Part shown: piece by piece, positions 1 to 13,800 of the stretch
Position numbering within the stretch: the first letter of the stretch is position 1
How the letters are laid out: every line of letters starts with the position of its first letter
Assembly (NCBI GenBank): GCA_008828725.1
Contig: MEHQ01000797.1
Span: 124,001 to 188,000, forward strand
Source of the DNA: Saccharina japonica
Taxonomy: Eukaryota; Sar; Phaeophyceae; Laminariales; Laminariaceae
DNA: 64,000 bases
Direction: 5' to 3'
Made by a program: the position numbers and the translations under genes
Notes under the pieces: generated by a model
The model's input: the letters and a program-made list of their open reading frames with translations, nothing else
Told to the model about the DNA's origin: nothing
Databases searched by the model: none

Positions 1-59
1 AAACAATCGATAAGTTTCATCGTATCGTCCGCCTACGAGTGAGTCATATTTGAGCATAC

Positions 60-200
60 AGCAGGGCGAGTAGAATCATGCTGTGGACATGTCGTACGAC
101 TCCTTGCATTGTAATCCGGACGAACAATTAATACCCCCCCGACCAGGCCATGGCTGATGCTTCAATGATCCTTTTTCGGCTCCAATTTTCCCCTATCAAG
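60..200. repeat. diverged dispersed repeat, left-edge copy
   Basis: This stretch shares two ordered blocks with 59435-59610: a block around CCTTGCATTGTAA followed by CCGGAC, and about 80 bases later a block around CAAGTCCCT with a following GGGTTA. Order and orientation match at both sites while the intervening bases have drifted, so this is an old dispersed repeat rather than chance. No coding potential was recognised. The element boundaries are approximate. Confidence 0.4.
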
Positions 201-1317
201 TCCCTGACGGGTTAAGCGACAGTGAATCCGCCGTCAGCTATACTACACCTACTGTACGTTCTCACCGCATAGAGAGTTAGCGCTCCGGCAAGGGCGTCCA
301 TGCCTGCCATAGCCGCGCTCGTCGACGAATCGATAGCAAAGTACGCCTCCGTCAAGGACACCACCAGGAGACCCTGACATACCATAACAGAGACGGACGA
401 AACAGGAGGGTCGGGGCGTACAGAGGAATGGGGCCAATGTGTAGTATCGTCCAGATGGCCTATAGCAATAACGCGTGCAACGTTACATGTAGCATTGTTT
501 TTGCCTTCTGAAGCAAAAACTTAATATTTACGACTGACACGCCTCCTTAAGCAACAAAACTACCCAATAAGGCATGCCTTATCGTTGCCTTATCGTTGGA
601 ATGCCATAACAAGTTTTACAAATGTGTTGAACCGGTACTTGCGAGAAGCCGAGGCTAGGCGTTAATTTTGTTTTTGTCTAAAAACGTTTTTTGGGTCACT
701 TACTACTGTACTGGTTTGCTAATAATATAGACCTCCTCAAGTGAAAAGCCTGAGGGGAAAAATGGTTCTAACTCTACCATAGCTCACGTTCTGTAATTTG
801 AGAGAACATAAAGCTTGCGATGTAATTTAGGGTGTGTTGATTACAAAAAAGGACACGTTCACACTAATCACAAAGCCTAAGATATATATGCTCATTGTGC
901 ATGTGGTCTGCGGACGACGAGCATCCATATCTGGTAGTAAATGTTCCCTGGTGTCTGGCGCAAGCGGTATTATATACGTACCTTATATAGAATCGTTGCA
1001 CTCGCTGTTGCAGTGTTGCATTGGATCGGAACATGGGTGTACGGCATAGCGTATCTGTCAACACGCCGCGTAGGCCTATTGGGCAATACCAACCCAGGCA
1101 AATGAACGACGATGGTCCAGATGATCGAACATGGTGAAGTTTTGCGTGCGGATATCAGAACCGGGTGACCCATCTATCGTGTCCAGGGTTGAAGGCGGGC
1201 CAAAATAGCCGTCGAAGCACGCAGACTCGGAAGACACGCGTAGCGGGTAGAGTTTGCTGTATTTTGAAGGTCGTCAGAGTATCATCCCTCCAGGTGCCAT
1301 TTGTTCGGCTTAACGTA
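201..1317. other. no gene recognised
   Basis: Short open frames occur on both strands but none has splice signals, composition or motifs suggesting coding. The stretch lies downstream of the leftmost REJ exon (ends at 1820 in gene direction). It is therefore probably part of the next intron of the large minus-strand gene. Confidence 0.4.
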
Positions 1318-1745
1318 CCCTTGAGACTGGCGGAACTCGGTCCTTTCAGCCCCCCAAGCACACTGGGGATCGGTCATTTCAGCCCCCAGGCTGGGACCGA
1401 GTCCTCTTAACTGTCTGGTACTGGCGAGTCGTTGGCCGAGTCTCTAGGACAGGGACTGCCTATTCTCGACTTGGTTTATATTGTTTTCAAATAGACGTAA
1501 CCTAATGTACAAAACAAACGTATTTTCTTTCCGTTGGATCTTTGGCTCGATACTCGCGAGGACTCAGTCGTTTTAGCCAACAGGTACCCTTGGGGTTGCT
1601 GCGCATTGACTCACTCCTGTCAGTCCCCGCGGTCATTTCAGCCCCCAGGAACCCTGTGGACTGGCGGGATTCAGTAGTTATAGCCCTCTCAGGCACTCTG
1701 GGGTCTGAGTCCTCCAAAATGACTGGTAATGGCGAGTCATTGACT
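1318..1745. repeat. diverged tandem repeat (about 100 bp units)
   Basis: Three or so degenerate units share CATTTCAGCCCCCAGG and GACTGGCGG followed later by GGCGAGTC. They are visible around 1325-1435, 1556-1640 and 1640-1745. The open frames over it are by-products of the repetition. Confidence 0.45.
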
Positions 1746-1819
1746 GAATCCCGAGCACTGGTACTCTGAGGACATGTGCTTTATTTCACAGGCTATTTAT
1801 TCTGTTGTGGTCATCTCAC

Positions 1820-4800
1820 CTGTACTTCGCGAATGGCGTCGATATCGTCCGCCGAAGATGGCTGAACTACCCCGAGCAACGCGCTGAAGGTGCTAGCATC
1901 TCTCATGACGTCCTCGGGGTCCCTTAAAGAGTTGTCTCCAGTCGCGACCCACGCTGATATGTTTGGCAGGAGAGATATCACCTCGGCCTACCAAGTTGCA
2001 AGGTTGATATATTCTGCATTGTTTAATGGTTGGACCCAAGGGTTTGTATATGTGTCGAGGAGTGGCAATACCAGTGACACGACCTTCCCTCGCAGATGGT
2101 CAAAGTAGGTGCGTCTGTCGTTGGTCAAGGTATACTGATTTAGAGCCGTACTCCCTTGGCTGTCATGTATATTTGGGGGGGGGGTACTCATGTCATGCAT
2201 GGTCCTAGTCCTACGGTCATAGACCCTCGCATCCCTACAATGCCGGCACGGAGCACGTCGGGTTTTCACGGACCAGGTTAGTCATTGCTAGCACCAAGGA
2301 GGGGGGGGGGGGGGGGTGATACTCCACGCACAGCAGGCGTGGAGAAATGTGAACCGTGAGTGTATGCACCTTGAACTGCTTCGGAAGCGCGTGCACACAC
2401 ACGTTTGATGCGGCTGGGTTTACCTCGTCTGGAGAAGTAGACACGATAGTAACCGGCAAACCATCCTCTCCGAGGCTGGTTACAGCTGTCGATCCCAGAA
2501 TGTCGGACACCATAACAACCGCGGTAACATTGAAGTCGTGTTCGGCCGTCCCAGGGGGGATGTAGGTGGTCAAGGTGTTCGACGGGGAAGCTTTGGAAGA
2601 TAGCATGCTCACCAGATTGACGCTGCGGGGCGAGAATAAGAAATAAAGCACGCGGTACGGCACCTTACGCATGTAGTTTCTCTCGCACATTAAAATGAGA
2701 GATTTAGGCCTAGGCGGTAGGTGCATGTGTTGTAATAGTTGTGGTGTGCATATCCAAACAAAATCACAATATGGGGCTCGTCTGGGTGTCAAGACTGGAC
2801 TTAAACCGGTGCCCAAGGGTTGCATTTACATGACTGTAGGTGGCCCAAGCCGAGGACTTCTCGTGCCCGGAAGGCTATATCCTTTCAAATAACGGCGCAT
2901 GCAACGCCTGCTCGAACGAAGTTTCCGACATGTAAAGGCAGAATAAAAATAAGGTAGAATAAAAATAAGCTAGAGAAACGCTCAACTCCGTGGGTTACGT
3001 CATAAGCCGCTATAAGACAAACATAGGAACATGTACTGGCGGGGGGAAGGGAAGACATCTGCGATCACGGCTTGCCCAAAGAGTCGTAGAGTGTAAAAGC
3101 TCCTGCGGGTTGAGTTGGATAGTAAAACTGACAATTAAAAACAAACGATCTCGAATCCACTCAGTTCAAAACGTTGCTACTAATAGCTACTTTTACGACG
3201 TCTGCTCCCCTGGTGATCACCTTGCCACCGAAACGATGTCTTGCCAACCGTGCACGTAGCCGAAGGCGTACGAGACTGGGAGGTCATCGAAGTCGTCAGT
3301 CCAGGCGGTGCTCTGCAGCATCACCGAGTCCACCCCGGCCGTTGCTGACAGCAAGTCCGAAATGAGGTACCCTCCCACCGGTGGGGAGTTGGTCTCGAAC
3401 GAAAACTCTGAACACGAAGACACGAACACGACAATACATGCATACATGGTGTCTCGCGATGCTATGTTTGCCGCTCCATCAAGCACATGATATACATTCA
3501 CCTAGAGTCTGCCAGGGGACTCAGTAAGAACGTGATACAGTATCATAGCAGTAGAGCACCCACGAGAGTTAACCTTGGGGCCAAGTTTTTACGACCGGCT
3601 AGACTACGGTGATGAGAGAGAAAGCAATGGGGGACACTGTCAAGAGACGCAGTACTCACAAGCACATCGCAACGCACCCCAACAGGTGTGCCAGACTCGA
3701 CGCCGGCAGCACTCTAGCGACGAGCAGCCCTATATCGCTGGAGCCAGCTGTTTGGCTGGGCCCTATAAAAAACAAATAAAACCCTACTTTCTCAGAGTAA
3801 CATTTTCCCTGAAAGGCCTGGAAAAACATCGATGTCCGCACACTTGCCTGCGTATCCCGCGCTACCCGACGTATTGGTGGCGGTGAGGGCAAACGTGTAG
3901 CTCCGACCTGGGGTCAGCGTGCCGGCTAGGATCACCAGCGTCGGGCTGTCGATAGGTGTACTAAATACCTTCTCCCATCCGTCTCGCAGGTCTAAGTTAC
4001 CTTCCACCTGTTTTGAGAATATGAGACATCACGTCGGGGACTTGGCGCGTGAATCACCAAAACGAAAAGTTGTTGTTTTCAACTGTTGAGCTAGCAGTCG
4101 TTGAGGCATGTGATCGGGCACTATTTAATACCTACCTGGTACGAGTTGGTGTGGATTGCGATAGTGTGGGCTGTGATAGGCTACGTACTATGGAACTGCA
4201 AACGCTACGTCTCTTTACCGGTAAGACATATGTGGGCCCGGTCTAAACGTTTGGGAGCACGCCCTCTCGCACCTGCTCCCATTCGAAGTCCAGTCCATTT
4301 GCTGTTCGGCTGATACACAGATCCCCTTCTGCCGGCGATGCGCAGCCGTACAGAATCACTCTTGATGAAGGGTCGTATTTTTGTAACACTTCCTGTTGGC
4401 GTGACGTCAGGTACAACGTAGTGTAGTTTAGTGCCAACCAATGCCCAGCATCGACTTATAAATCTAATCGTGCACCGCTTAATACCATTCGTTGGATATA
4501 CTGCTGCTGACCGTTCTAAGCCTTAAATGCACCTCTTGCCTGTGATATGCTGCATCTTCAATCCTACAGATTGGTGTTACTCGTCATGGGTAGGTGACTC
4601 TGCTGCACAGTCCATACTCCCCTTCCACGAGATTAGGAAACCTGACGCAAGGTGGATCTACCATTATGCTACAGTAGACGCCGTCCGGCATAGGAGAGAG
4701 AGTTTGCACGTCTAGGCGAGCGAGATAAATAAACAGCGTCAACAGGTTCCTCACGCCTTCCCCCATTTCCAGATGTGGGCGAGCGAGAGAAATATACGAT

Positions 4801-7800
4801 CAGCAGGAGGCGCGTTAAACCTTCCCCTCCCCTTCTCTCATGCTCGGAAGTACGCGCATATAAAACCATTTCTACCAGGTGGATATTTATGCTTATGGCT
4901 TTCGGTATTTCCACGGTGTATTGGTGATTGATTGGTCTGACCTTTAAATGCAATAAATTACCGCCTTGATATTGCGGTCGACGCACCGCTGTCCGCGTGG
5001 AACGCTCACACGCGCTGGTTCTGAGGTATATTGGCTTAATGGCTTAACGCGCAAGATTTTACGCCTCCTGGGTTCGTACCTGCAGTATCTTGAAATAAGA
5101 GCAAAACTTCTACCGGTAAAGTTAGTCGTTTTTTTTGTGAACTCGATGGCACATTTTATTAGGATATGTATCGCGTTCACGACAAACTCAAGGGAGCCAA
5201 TTACTCTCCAGCAGGTGAAACCTGATAGTAGTCAACACTTGCCCCAGAATGCCTCAACTTCCCAGCAGAGTCTCCAACTTGTGCAAAATCCTCATTTGAC
5301 GAAACATGATTGGTAAGGTTCATGACAAATCAAGCAACACTCGTTGTCGTCTCGTTTTCCATCCAACATTGTCCGGGGCGTACACTTCGATGCCGTTCAC
5401 TCATAAGATGAGCAGCTACGGAAACAATAAGAAACTTGACGAAAAACTAATAGCAGTGTCTACTCCATGAACGATTGCACCTACCTTTGGGGCTACGTTG
5501 ACTAGTGGTAGGTCTTGTGCCGATGTAGAGACGACGCAGGAGACGTTATCGCTTCGAAGGTCAGACCACAGGGGTCCCCCAGAGAAACCCTTGGATGCAG
5601 TGACGGTGAACGTGTAGTCCACACCTAGAGTAATCGGCGGATCAAAAGTACCTCAAATACGTAGCTGGTAAAGCTTACGAGATACCTGGTATAGTTTAGT
5701 GCATATGTGAAGATGTATAGTCGACATCTGTTCCGCGGATATACCAGGTGTGCTTTGTATAGCACGTACTGTAGTAGTGGATGAGCGTATGTAAAGCACA
5801 CTGACGATCAACTGGGCTCTCGGCTCCACTTGATCGCCATCAAGAATTTGACCGCAGCTTGGCGTTAAAGCAATTGGACACATTATTGGGTTGTGGGTTG
5901 CTACGAGTATAGTTAATATCTCAAGTATCCTACCGGCGACAAACCTTACACCAGGTGGGTCAACAGTCAACAGTAGTTACACTTCAAATACCGAGCATGC
6001 AACTGGCCGTGAATCTGACACTATGTGGAAAGAGCTATGGTATTGAGTACGCCAACAATAACGAGCACCTGCTACGCCTCACCGATGGGGAGCGTCTCTT
6101 TCGGGAGCGTGAGCAGTTCGTCGGTGGCAAACGAAGCCATGTCCAACGCCGTTCCAGCTTGGGAAATACAACCTTCGCCGGAGTCATCCTCGCACGTCCA
6201 GGCGAAGTCGAAAGGAAGGGTGTCCAACCCGTCTTCGTCTCTTGTGGCCGAAGCGTTCAGCTTCAGAACCTGCGTGAATAATGCAAACGTGAGCCATTTC
6301 ACGGTATAGGGTGGCTTGCAGTTGAGGCCCACATTTTCTGTCTGACAGGGCTTCTCCAATAAAGAAAACAATCCACCATAATTTTCCAATCTCTTTTGCA
6401 TATACGTCACCAGGTACGAGTACCAATTATGGTAGTATATGCCTACGAATCGGTGGGATTCTTGATTAGGTTGCGCATACAATATAATATTATTACAGTA
6501 CGAGTAGTGTTTCATTTGCCAGCTGACAATGCGTAGCGCTTGTTTAAATCATACCAACCACCACGTATAAAAGGGAATCATGCCATACTTAATACCATGC
6601 AATCACTTCAGACGTACTTCGTATGATACGTACGGTACAGTACATACATGTTACGAATCAGACCTGAATACTTGACGAAACCACTGTAGACCACTAAATT
6701 TATCAAAGAGAGTCGTTTTTGTTTGTGTGAGTTATCGAGCTCTTCATGTCCAGAAGCGCAGATAAAAACAGGCATCCCCTCTATTGTAGCGGTGCGTCAA
6801 GTTTTAAACTGCTCGCAGGCCGCCGGGTGATGTGACGCAAAGAGAGAAACGTATCAATACCCACCTGCGTTATCCGGCAATCCGATGAATCTTCCAAGGA
6901 GCCGTCGGCTATGGAGCAGGTGCAACCCAATACGTATATATTCTTGAAGTGGATGCGAAGACGTTTTTGGAGTGCAAACAGACAACAGCGTAACTGAAGA
7001 AAACGTTCAACTCTCTATCGAAAAACAAAATAACTACTGACTCAATCGGGCAGTGCCCAAACTTGAATATTTTGTTGGGTATGTACTGTAGAGCCGTCCT
7101 ATCGCAGGCAGCATCTTCGCATGATATGACGAGGTCGTGTTGATATATATTTGCGATTCAGGCGTGTTTTCACCTGTGAGCTGCCGATACTTTGCTTTGT
7201 CCCACCAGAAATAGCCGCTACCACTGCCCCGCTGACGACTTGGACTACATGCCGCGATGTACAGCGGGACATATCGTGGAAGAAACTTGAGTCAGCACGT
7301 TTGATTTACTGCATATACAGAGCTGACATAGTAAATAAATATTTTCGGGGAGTATCACAGACATTCCCCAATACATCAGCATCTATCTGGGGTCATCAGA
7401 GCATCAGCGCCTTGGGTCGATGGATGACCATCGCACATCGGAGCATCAGGGCCAAGGAACACTGGACCAACATCATCTGGGAAGACCGGAGCATCAGTTA
7501 GATCAACATAATTTTATGGGTGGCTGGATCAACATCGTTTGGAATCACCGGAGCACCACTGAGTCATCATTGGTGATTATGACAATTGGCCGACAACATG
7601 TGTCTTGGAAAGCAAGCGGGTTTATTAACCGACAAGATATGCCTTACGAAGAAAATCGGCTAATTTGTCGAAACTATCATATATATGTTACTTGGAAAGC
7701 AAGCGGATTGCTAATCGGTAATACATGCCTTAGAAGGCGAGCCCCTTATTAACCAACCATACCGTGTCCCTTTTGTGTCAGCAATAATTAAGCAAGTAAT

Positions 7801-10800
7801 TCATTACATACATATATATCCGCCTTAGATGGCAAGCGGCTTATTAACCGACCAGATCTGCCTTCGAATGCAAGCATCTTATTAACAACATCGAGGTCAA
7901 TAGGCCGCTTGCCTTGTGCGGCAGAAAATATCGTATATTAATAAGCCGCTTGCCTTCTAGGTCGTATATTCTGGAAACATAAGCAGCTTGCAAGTGGCCC
8001 ATAAACGGACAGTATCTGCCCTCCAAGGCAAGCGGCTTATTAACCGATCATATCGGCCTTGAAAGGCAAACGGCTTGCCAACCGGTCAGATCTGCCTTGG
8101 AAGGCAAGCGGGTTATTGACCTAGTATAGGCTCACGATGAAAAAAATCTTATTGACTGACATCGTCTTTCTTGGAAGATATATTTCTTATTACCCGACAG
8201 TATACGTGCCGGTCGCCCCGGTGGGCTAGCAGGTAACCACGAAGCCTGTAAGCGTCAAGAAAGCGAGTTCGAGCCCCGCCGAGTGCATGCTCTTGGGCAC
8301 TTTTTCTCGCAAAACATATCTTGACTCGCAGAAAGCGCGAGAGCGTGAGTTAGCAAAATTCGATGAAAGTCGACGAGCGTTGGGAAGGCTGAACCCTCTG
8401 CGCGATAAAAAAACAAGGCAAGAACCGAAGTGGGGGAGGAGGGAGAGGAGCCTACTTTGTGACCCCGGATCTGAGTTACGACTAGGGAGAGAGAGACGGA
8501 AGTGCGAAGATAATAAATGGGATGGAAAAAAAAAAAAAAACGATAACTTCCAAGACAAGCGGCTTATCTGCTTGCCTTCCGAGGCAGATCTGGTCGGTTA
8601 TTAAGCCGCTTGCCTTCCAAGGCAGATTTGGTCGGTTAATAAGCCGCTTGCCTTCCAAGGCAGATCTGATTAATTAATAAGCCGCTCGCCTCCCAAGGCA
8701 GATCTAATTGATCGGTTAATTAGCCGCTTGCCTTCCAAGGAGGCAGATATGGTCGGTTAATAAGCCGCTTGTCTTCCAAGGCTGATCTGATTGATTAATA
8801 AGCAGCTTGCCTTCCAAGGCAGATTTGGTCGGTTAATAAGCCGCTTGCCTTCCAAGACAAATCTGATCGGTTAATATGCCGCTTGCCTCCCAGGCAGATC
8901 TGATTGATCGGTTAATAAGCCGCTTGCCTTCCAAGGCAGATCTGATTGATCGGTTAATAAGCCGCTTGCCTTCCAAGGTAGATCTGGTCGGTTAGTAAGC
9001 CGCTTGCCGTTCAAGGCAGATCTGATTGATTAATAGGCCGCTTGACTTCCAAGGCAGATCTGGTCGGTTAATAAGCAGATCTGATTTATTAATAAGCCGC
9101 TTGCTTTCCAAGGCAGATTTGGTCGGTTTTCAAGGCAGATCTGATTGATTAATAAGCCGCTTGCCTTCCAAGGCAGATCTGATTGATCGGTTAATAAGCC
9201 GCTTGCCCTCCAAGGCAGATCTGGTCGGTTAACCCATTCAGAACGGAATAACGTATCCCACACTAATTCCAAGTAGTTTGTCCCCCAAAACGGGGGACCA
9301 GTTCTTAAGGGGTTAAAAAGCCGCTTGCCTTCCAAGGCAAATCTGATTGATTAATAAGCCGGTTGCCTTCCAAGGAAGATCTGATTGATCGGTTAGTAAG
9401 CCGCTTGCCTTCCAAGGCAGATTTGGTCGGTTAATAAGCCTCTCGCCTTCCAAGGCAGATCTGATTGATAGGTTAACAACCCGCTTGTCTTCCAAGGCAG
9501 ATATGGTCGGTTAATAAGCCGCTTGCCTTCCAAGGCAGATCTGATTGATTAATAAGCCGCTTGCCTTCCAAGGCAGATTTGGTCGGTTAATAAGCCGCTT
9601 GCCTTTCAAGGCAGATCTGATCGGTTAATAAGAGGTAGATATCATCATGCCCCCAGGAAAATGCTTTGGTGGGTGGGTGGGTACAAGCAATTGATTGGTA
9701 GTTTGGCTTTCGTTTGATTCGTGCTATAGCCCGCGGGGACAATATCGGTTGGATGGAATTCAACACGAATCTCGGTGATAACTGGAAGTGTCAGGATGAT
9801 AATGACAGTATCAGGGGGCGACAACTAGACGTATTGGGGTGAAAACTAGACGCCCCCCCCTCAGAACTTGCACATCAACTTCACATCTCACCGGTGGCGT
9901 TTACGGTGTTGCTCATACCGCCCACCACCACGCTAAGCTGAAATACATAGCTGCTGCCGGCGAAGCCTAGCGCGTAGGAGGGGACGCTTAAAACGCGTGG
10001 GTCCCGCCCGGCCTCCAGCTCGAGACTCGAAGCTGCTCCGCTGGTGACTTCGTTTTGCGATATCAGGCTCCAGGTATAAGATGCCTGCTGCTTTTCCCCG
10101 CTCTCCACGGTAGCGCAAGAGGAAGGTTTGGTCTCAGTGTAGATTGTGGTGGAGCTTGCGCGTGTCGTTTGCAGGGAAGCGGAGCCCACGACCTACAGCG
10201 GCAGGAACGTGGGGTGCGGTGCGACGAAGAACAAAACGTACGGCACGTGAACCCGTGAGGCGCGGCACAGTATGGGTAGGGGAGTACTTTTGGGCCCAGC
10301 AGGGGGTTGCTTTTGGGCTCAAATTGTTACGATTGACGGGGCTACATAACTGTAGAACTGTGTGTTACATACGTTTCGATACATTGTGCGAATAGCCCAT
10401 TGGTTTCTTCATCGGGTTTTGCGATTGCATTTTTTTATCAGCGTTGGTTTGCGGGTGAGGTGTTGAGTTCCTCCTGTTTGGAACCACCTCATCATGTAGA
10501 CTGGGTGCCCCGTCTAGCGTAGCGTATACTGGGGAGTACTGCAAGTGGCGCTTGAGAGGGACAGAAGAAAAAGAGAGAAAAAAAGAGAGAGAAATAGAGA
10601 GAAAGAGAGAGATAGAGAGAAAGAGAGAGATAGAGAGAAAGAGATGGATAGAGAGATAGGGAGAGGAAGGGGCACCTCGAAGCACTGAGAGCAAGCAGTC
10701 ATGTTGGCATTGTACGTTGTACCCTGTAGCGTCTGGTACCTTTTGAGCCAAAGTGTTTCGAGCACCCACCTTCAGCAAAGGAAGCTCCTGAGTAGACTTG

Positions 10801-13800
10801 AAGACCGTGACGCTTGCCTCTCCTGATCCCCCCAGGTCGGTAGTGACCGTAAGTCCAAACGAAAAATAAACCCCTAGCGCAAGATATTCGCTAGGGATAA
10901 CCAGCGTCAGATTTTTACCGTCACTGGCCTGTGTGTTTTGTTGCAGCAAAACGGGAAGCGAGAAACACCGATACCGTTCGTGCAACTTCCAGGAATAAAG
11001 TGTTGGGACGCCGGCTGGAAACATATGGGCGATAGTATGTGGCACTATCTGTCCGGAAATGCAAGGACTTTTCCGAGTATTATATTCATAACAAGACGGT
11101 CCTTGCATTTCCGGATAGAGTAGTGAAAGGTGTGTCTGTCGTTTAGTTGTACGTCCTTAACACTCCGACCGTGAGCCTAGAAGGTTCGAACCGATACCGA
11201 GGCGGCTACAGTACTGTTGAGTTAGAACCCAAAGAAGATGCGGGGATGACGAGTAATGTTTAAAGCAGTACCGGCACACACCTGATCGGTCACGTTGAAA
11301 ACGTCGTTGAGGTCAACGGACTGGTCATCGCCCTCGACGTTCACCTCCCACCGCAAAACGATGCTCTCTGTTTCACGGGAAAAACGTTCGAACAAATAAT
11401 TTGACTTACGCTTTTCTGCTTTAAGGAAAGACAAATAAAACGCGCGGGTCATTTAATGGTTTCCTGTTTCACGGCACGATTCATTTTTGGCTGAGACGAC
11501 ACGTCGGACCTTTTAGGTTCTGCTAGTTTTCTGAGGTGCACATCAATAACTCTCGAAGTAAAATACCACGATAGAGGGGGTACAGTACCACCCCCCCCTC
11601 TCTAAGTTTCTAGAACCTAAAGAGCTTTATACCTTTCCTCATGAAAAAATGGACATGCAACCCAAAGCACAAGCGCTTCCCATAGCGAATTAAATAAGTA
11701 CAACACAAATTGCATGGGATAGCAAGTTGTTTTTTGTAGTTCCCCAGTTGAGGAAGCCCTGTGAATCAGAACAAGCGTACCCCCCCCCTCCCCAACCATG
11801 GTATGACACAAATTCAAACTCGACCACCTCCCCGTCGCGTTGAATGCGCCAACGCGCCACGAACCTAGAGACGTAAAGCTTGCGCTACCCTCGAGGATGA
11901 CATCGTCGCAATGGCCAACAGCGTCTGGGGCGCTGATGGCAACGAACGGCGGGTCTGGATCTGAAGGGAAGTTAACTACCACGCACCCAGCGGAAGTTGT
12001 CAAGAATGCCCCGATCTGTGCGTTTAGAAAGAAACGCGCCCAAGTTGGTTAGTCCGCGGCACGAAGTAAAGGGAGCATCCTGGGCATGTATGCACGTGAA
12101 GAGAAACCAAAGAGCCTGCTGCCTAATAGTTGCGGCATACAGATAATGTATTGTTCTACCGGTATAAATAGTTGCGGCATACCGATATTTACTTATTCTA
12201 CCGGTGGGCCACTCAGCAATACCTCTTGTACCATGCATGCTAGCGATATTTGTTTACGCTTGTGTTTCGGCCTATAGGCTGTGTGTTGCTTACGGTAATA
12301 TGATGTGGCCTGCAGGGTAGCGCTCCTTAACGAAGTCGTCGCAGCATCAGCCAGATGGACGGTCTACCCGAAAAGACAATTCAGAAGACATAATATGGTA
12401 CCTCGCTGCTGTGTCCGGCCGAAAGGTTCCTACGGAAGCCCGTGAGAGGCTGAGACGCAAGTTGAACGGTAACGGAAGTTGGCATTGTCACTCACCCTCG
12501 GTACGGTAGGGGTGCACATAGCCTAACTGTGTTCGTGGCGGCTCGTTTAAGGAGTATGAATCATGGCCTACGAATGATACTGTGAAGCACAAAGGTGGTT
12601 TCATCGATAAGGCATGCCTTACAAGAACATATATATGCCATTATTGAATAGTTACTCAGCTGAGGATTTTTGTGAGTCAGTGAGAAATTATATGGGCTAA
12701 AGGTGCTACCCCTACCAAAACACGCTTCCTTCAACCCAGATGGAAACTGTGATGAGTTCAATCTTGCTGGAACTGACGGTACAAAGTACAATATTGCATG
12801 TGTGTTCCGTGGGGCATTGCGCCTTGCCCGGTGAATTGGGGTAGCACATGCAGGCGTAGATTTCTCTACAGTATATATGTTATACCTTCTTCGGTCATCC
12901 TTGGTGTACTATTTACACTAAAGAGTATTTATAACCACTGCATGGCTCCACGAGTCCTTCTTGCACTTGTCGTGCCCCAAATCGATGCTGACAGTGGTAT
13001 TAAGTACGTGGTAAAGTGCACAGCATACAGTGCCCACATGGAGCGTCGAAGCCGAAACAAGTGAGAAGCCTTATACAGTCACACCTCGGTTCTTATGACC
13101 CCAGTCTTCAGTGTTAAGGAGGCGCCATCGCCGTCTGTGCAGTTAGCCTCGGACGAGGCCCCTATGCTTGATCGACCTCCCAGGGTCGCCTGCGATTTGT
13201 GGAGGGCGACAAATATTCCGCCATCCATCACTATACAATAAATATTAGGTGTAGACTACTATGAATGGACACCATTATATACGAATTTGGAAGGGCACAT
13301 GCTTTCTTGGCGTGAGCCATGATATATGTTGGGGAGGGTGTACTCATGTCGTGCACGGTCCTAGTGGTATGACCATAGACCATCGCATCCCTACAATGCC
13401 CGGACGGAGCACGTTGGGTTTTCACCAACCAGGCAGACATTGAGGGGGGAAACGTTTGGGAGGGGGGGGGTTATGATTGACGGGATCCCTCAAAGTGAGG
13501 AACTTCCCAACATCTTGGCAAATTACTGGTATCTATTTTTGCTTTGCCGTTTTGTTTGATAAGCTCGGATGTCTCGCCCATGGATGATGGCATTGTTCCT
13601 CGGGATGTGCATGGAATATGTCTCAGAGTGTTTGGTTGGGTAGGGTATAGAGTTCCCTGTTCATGTTAGGCGCTTGAAAAAAGGTAGTAGTTCGAATCGC
13701 TGGTCGTTCTGACCTTCAAGCTGGAGTCTGAAACGAACTGGCACGTACTTCCCACACCGAGAGTAGACGCCGAATCAGTCGAAAACACTTCTTCGCACGA

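Larger units (their letters stand above)
7605..9640. repeat. orientation-switching minisatellite (about 40 bp unit)
   Basis: Dozens of units built on GCCGCTTGCCTTCCAAGG, CAGATCTGAT and GGTTAATAA. From 7605 to about 8135 the units mostly run in one orientation; from about 8545 to 9640 they run in the opposite orientation, giving two large inverted arms. The centre (about 8140-8540) holds a tRNA-like element and a dispersed repeat. The array fills most of the intron between REJ exons 9892-10192 and 6865-6908. All open frames here (repeating W-K-A-S-G-L-L) are artefacts of the array. Confidence 0.9.

Noticed and set aside
8206-8300. Functional tRNA gene
   Set aside because: A and B boxes are present, but stems are imperfect and the variable region is too long; treated as SINE-like.
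10365-11108. 247-codon minus ORF
   Set aside because: Only 10770-10928 is an exon; the remainder is intron, including the GA microsatellite.
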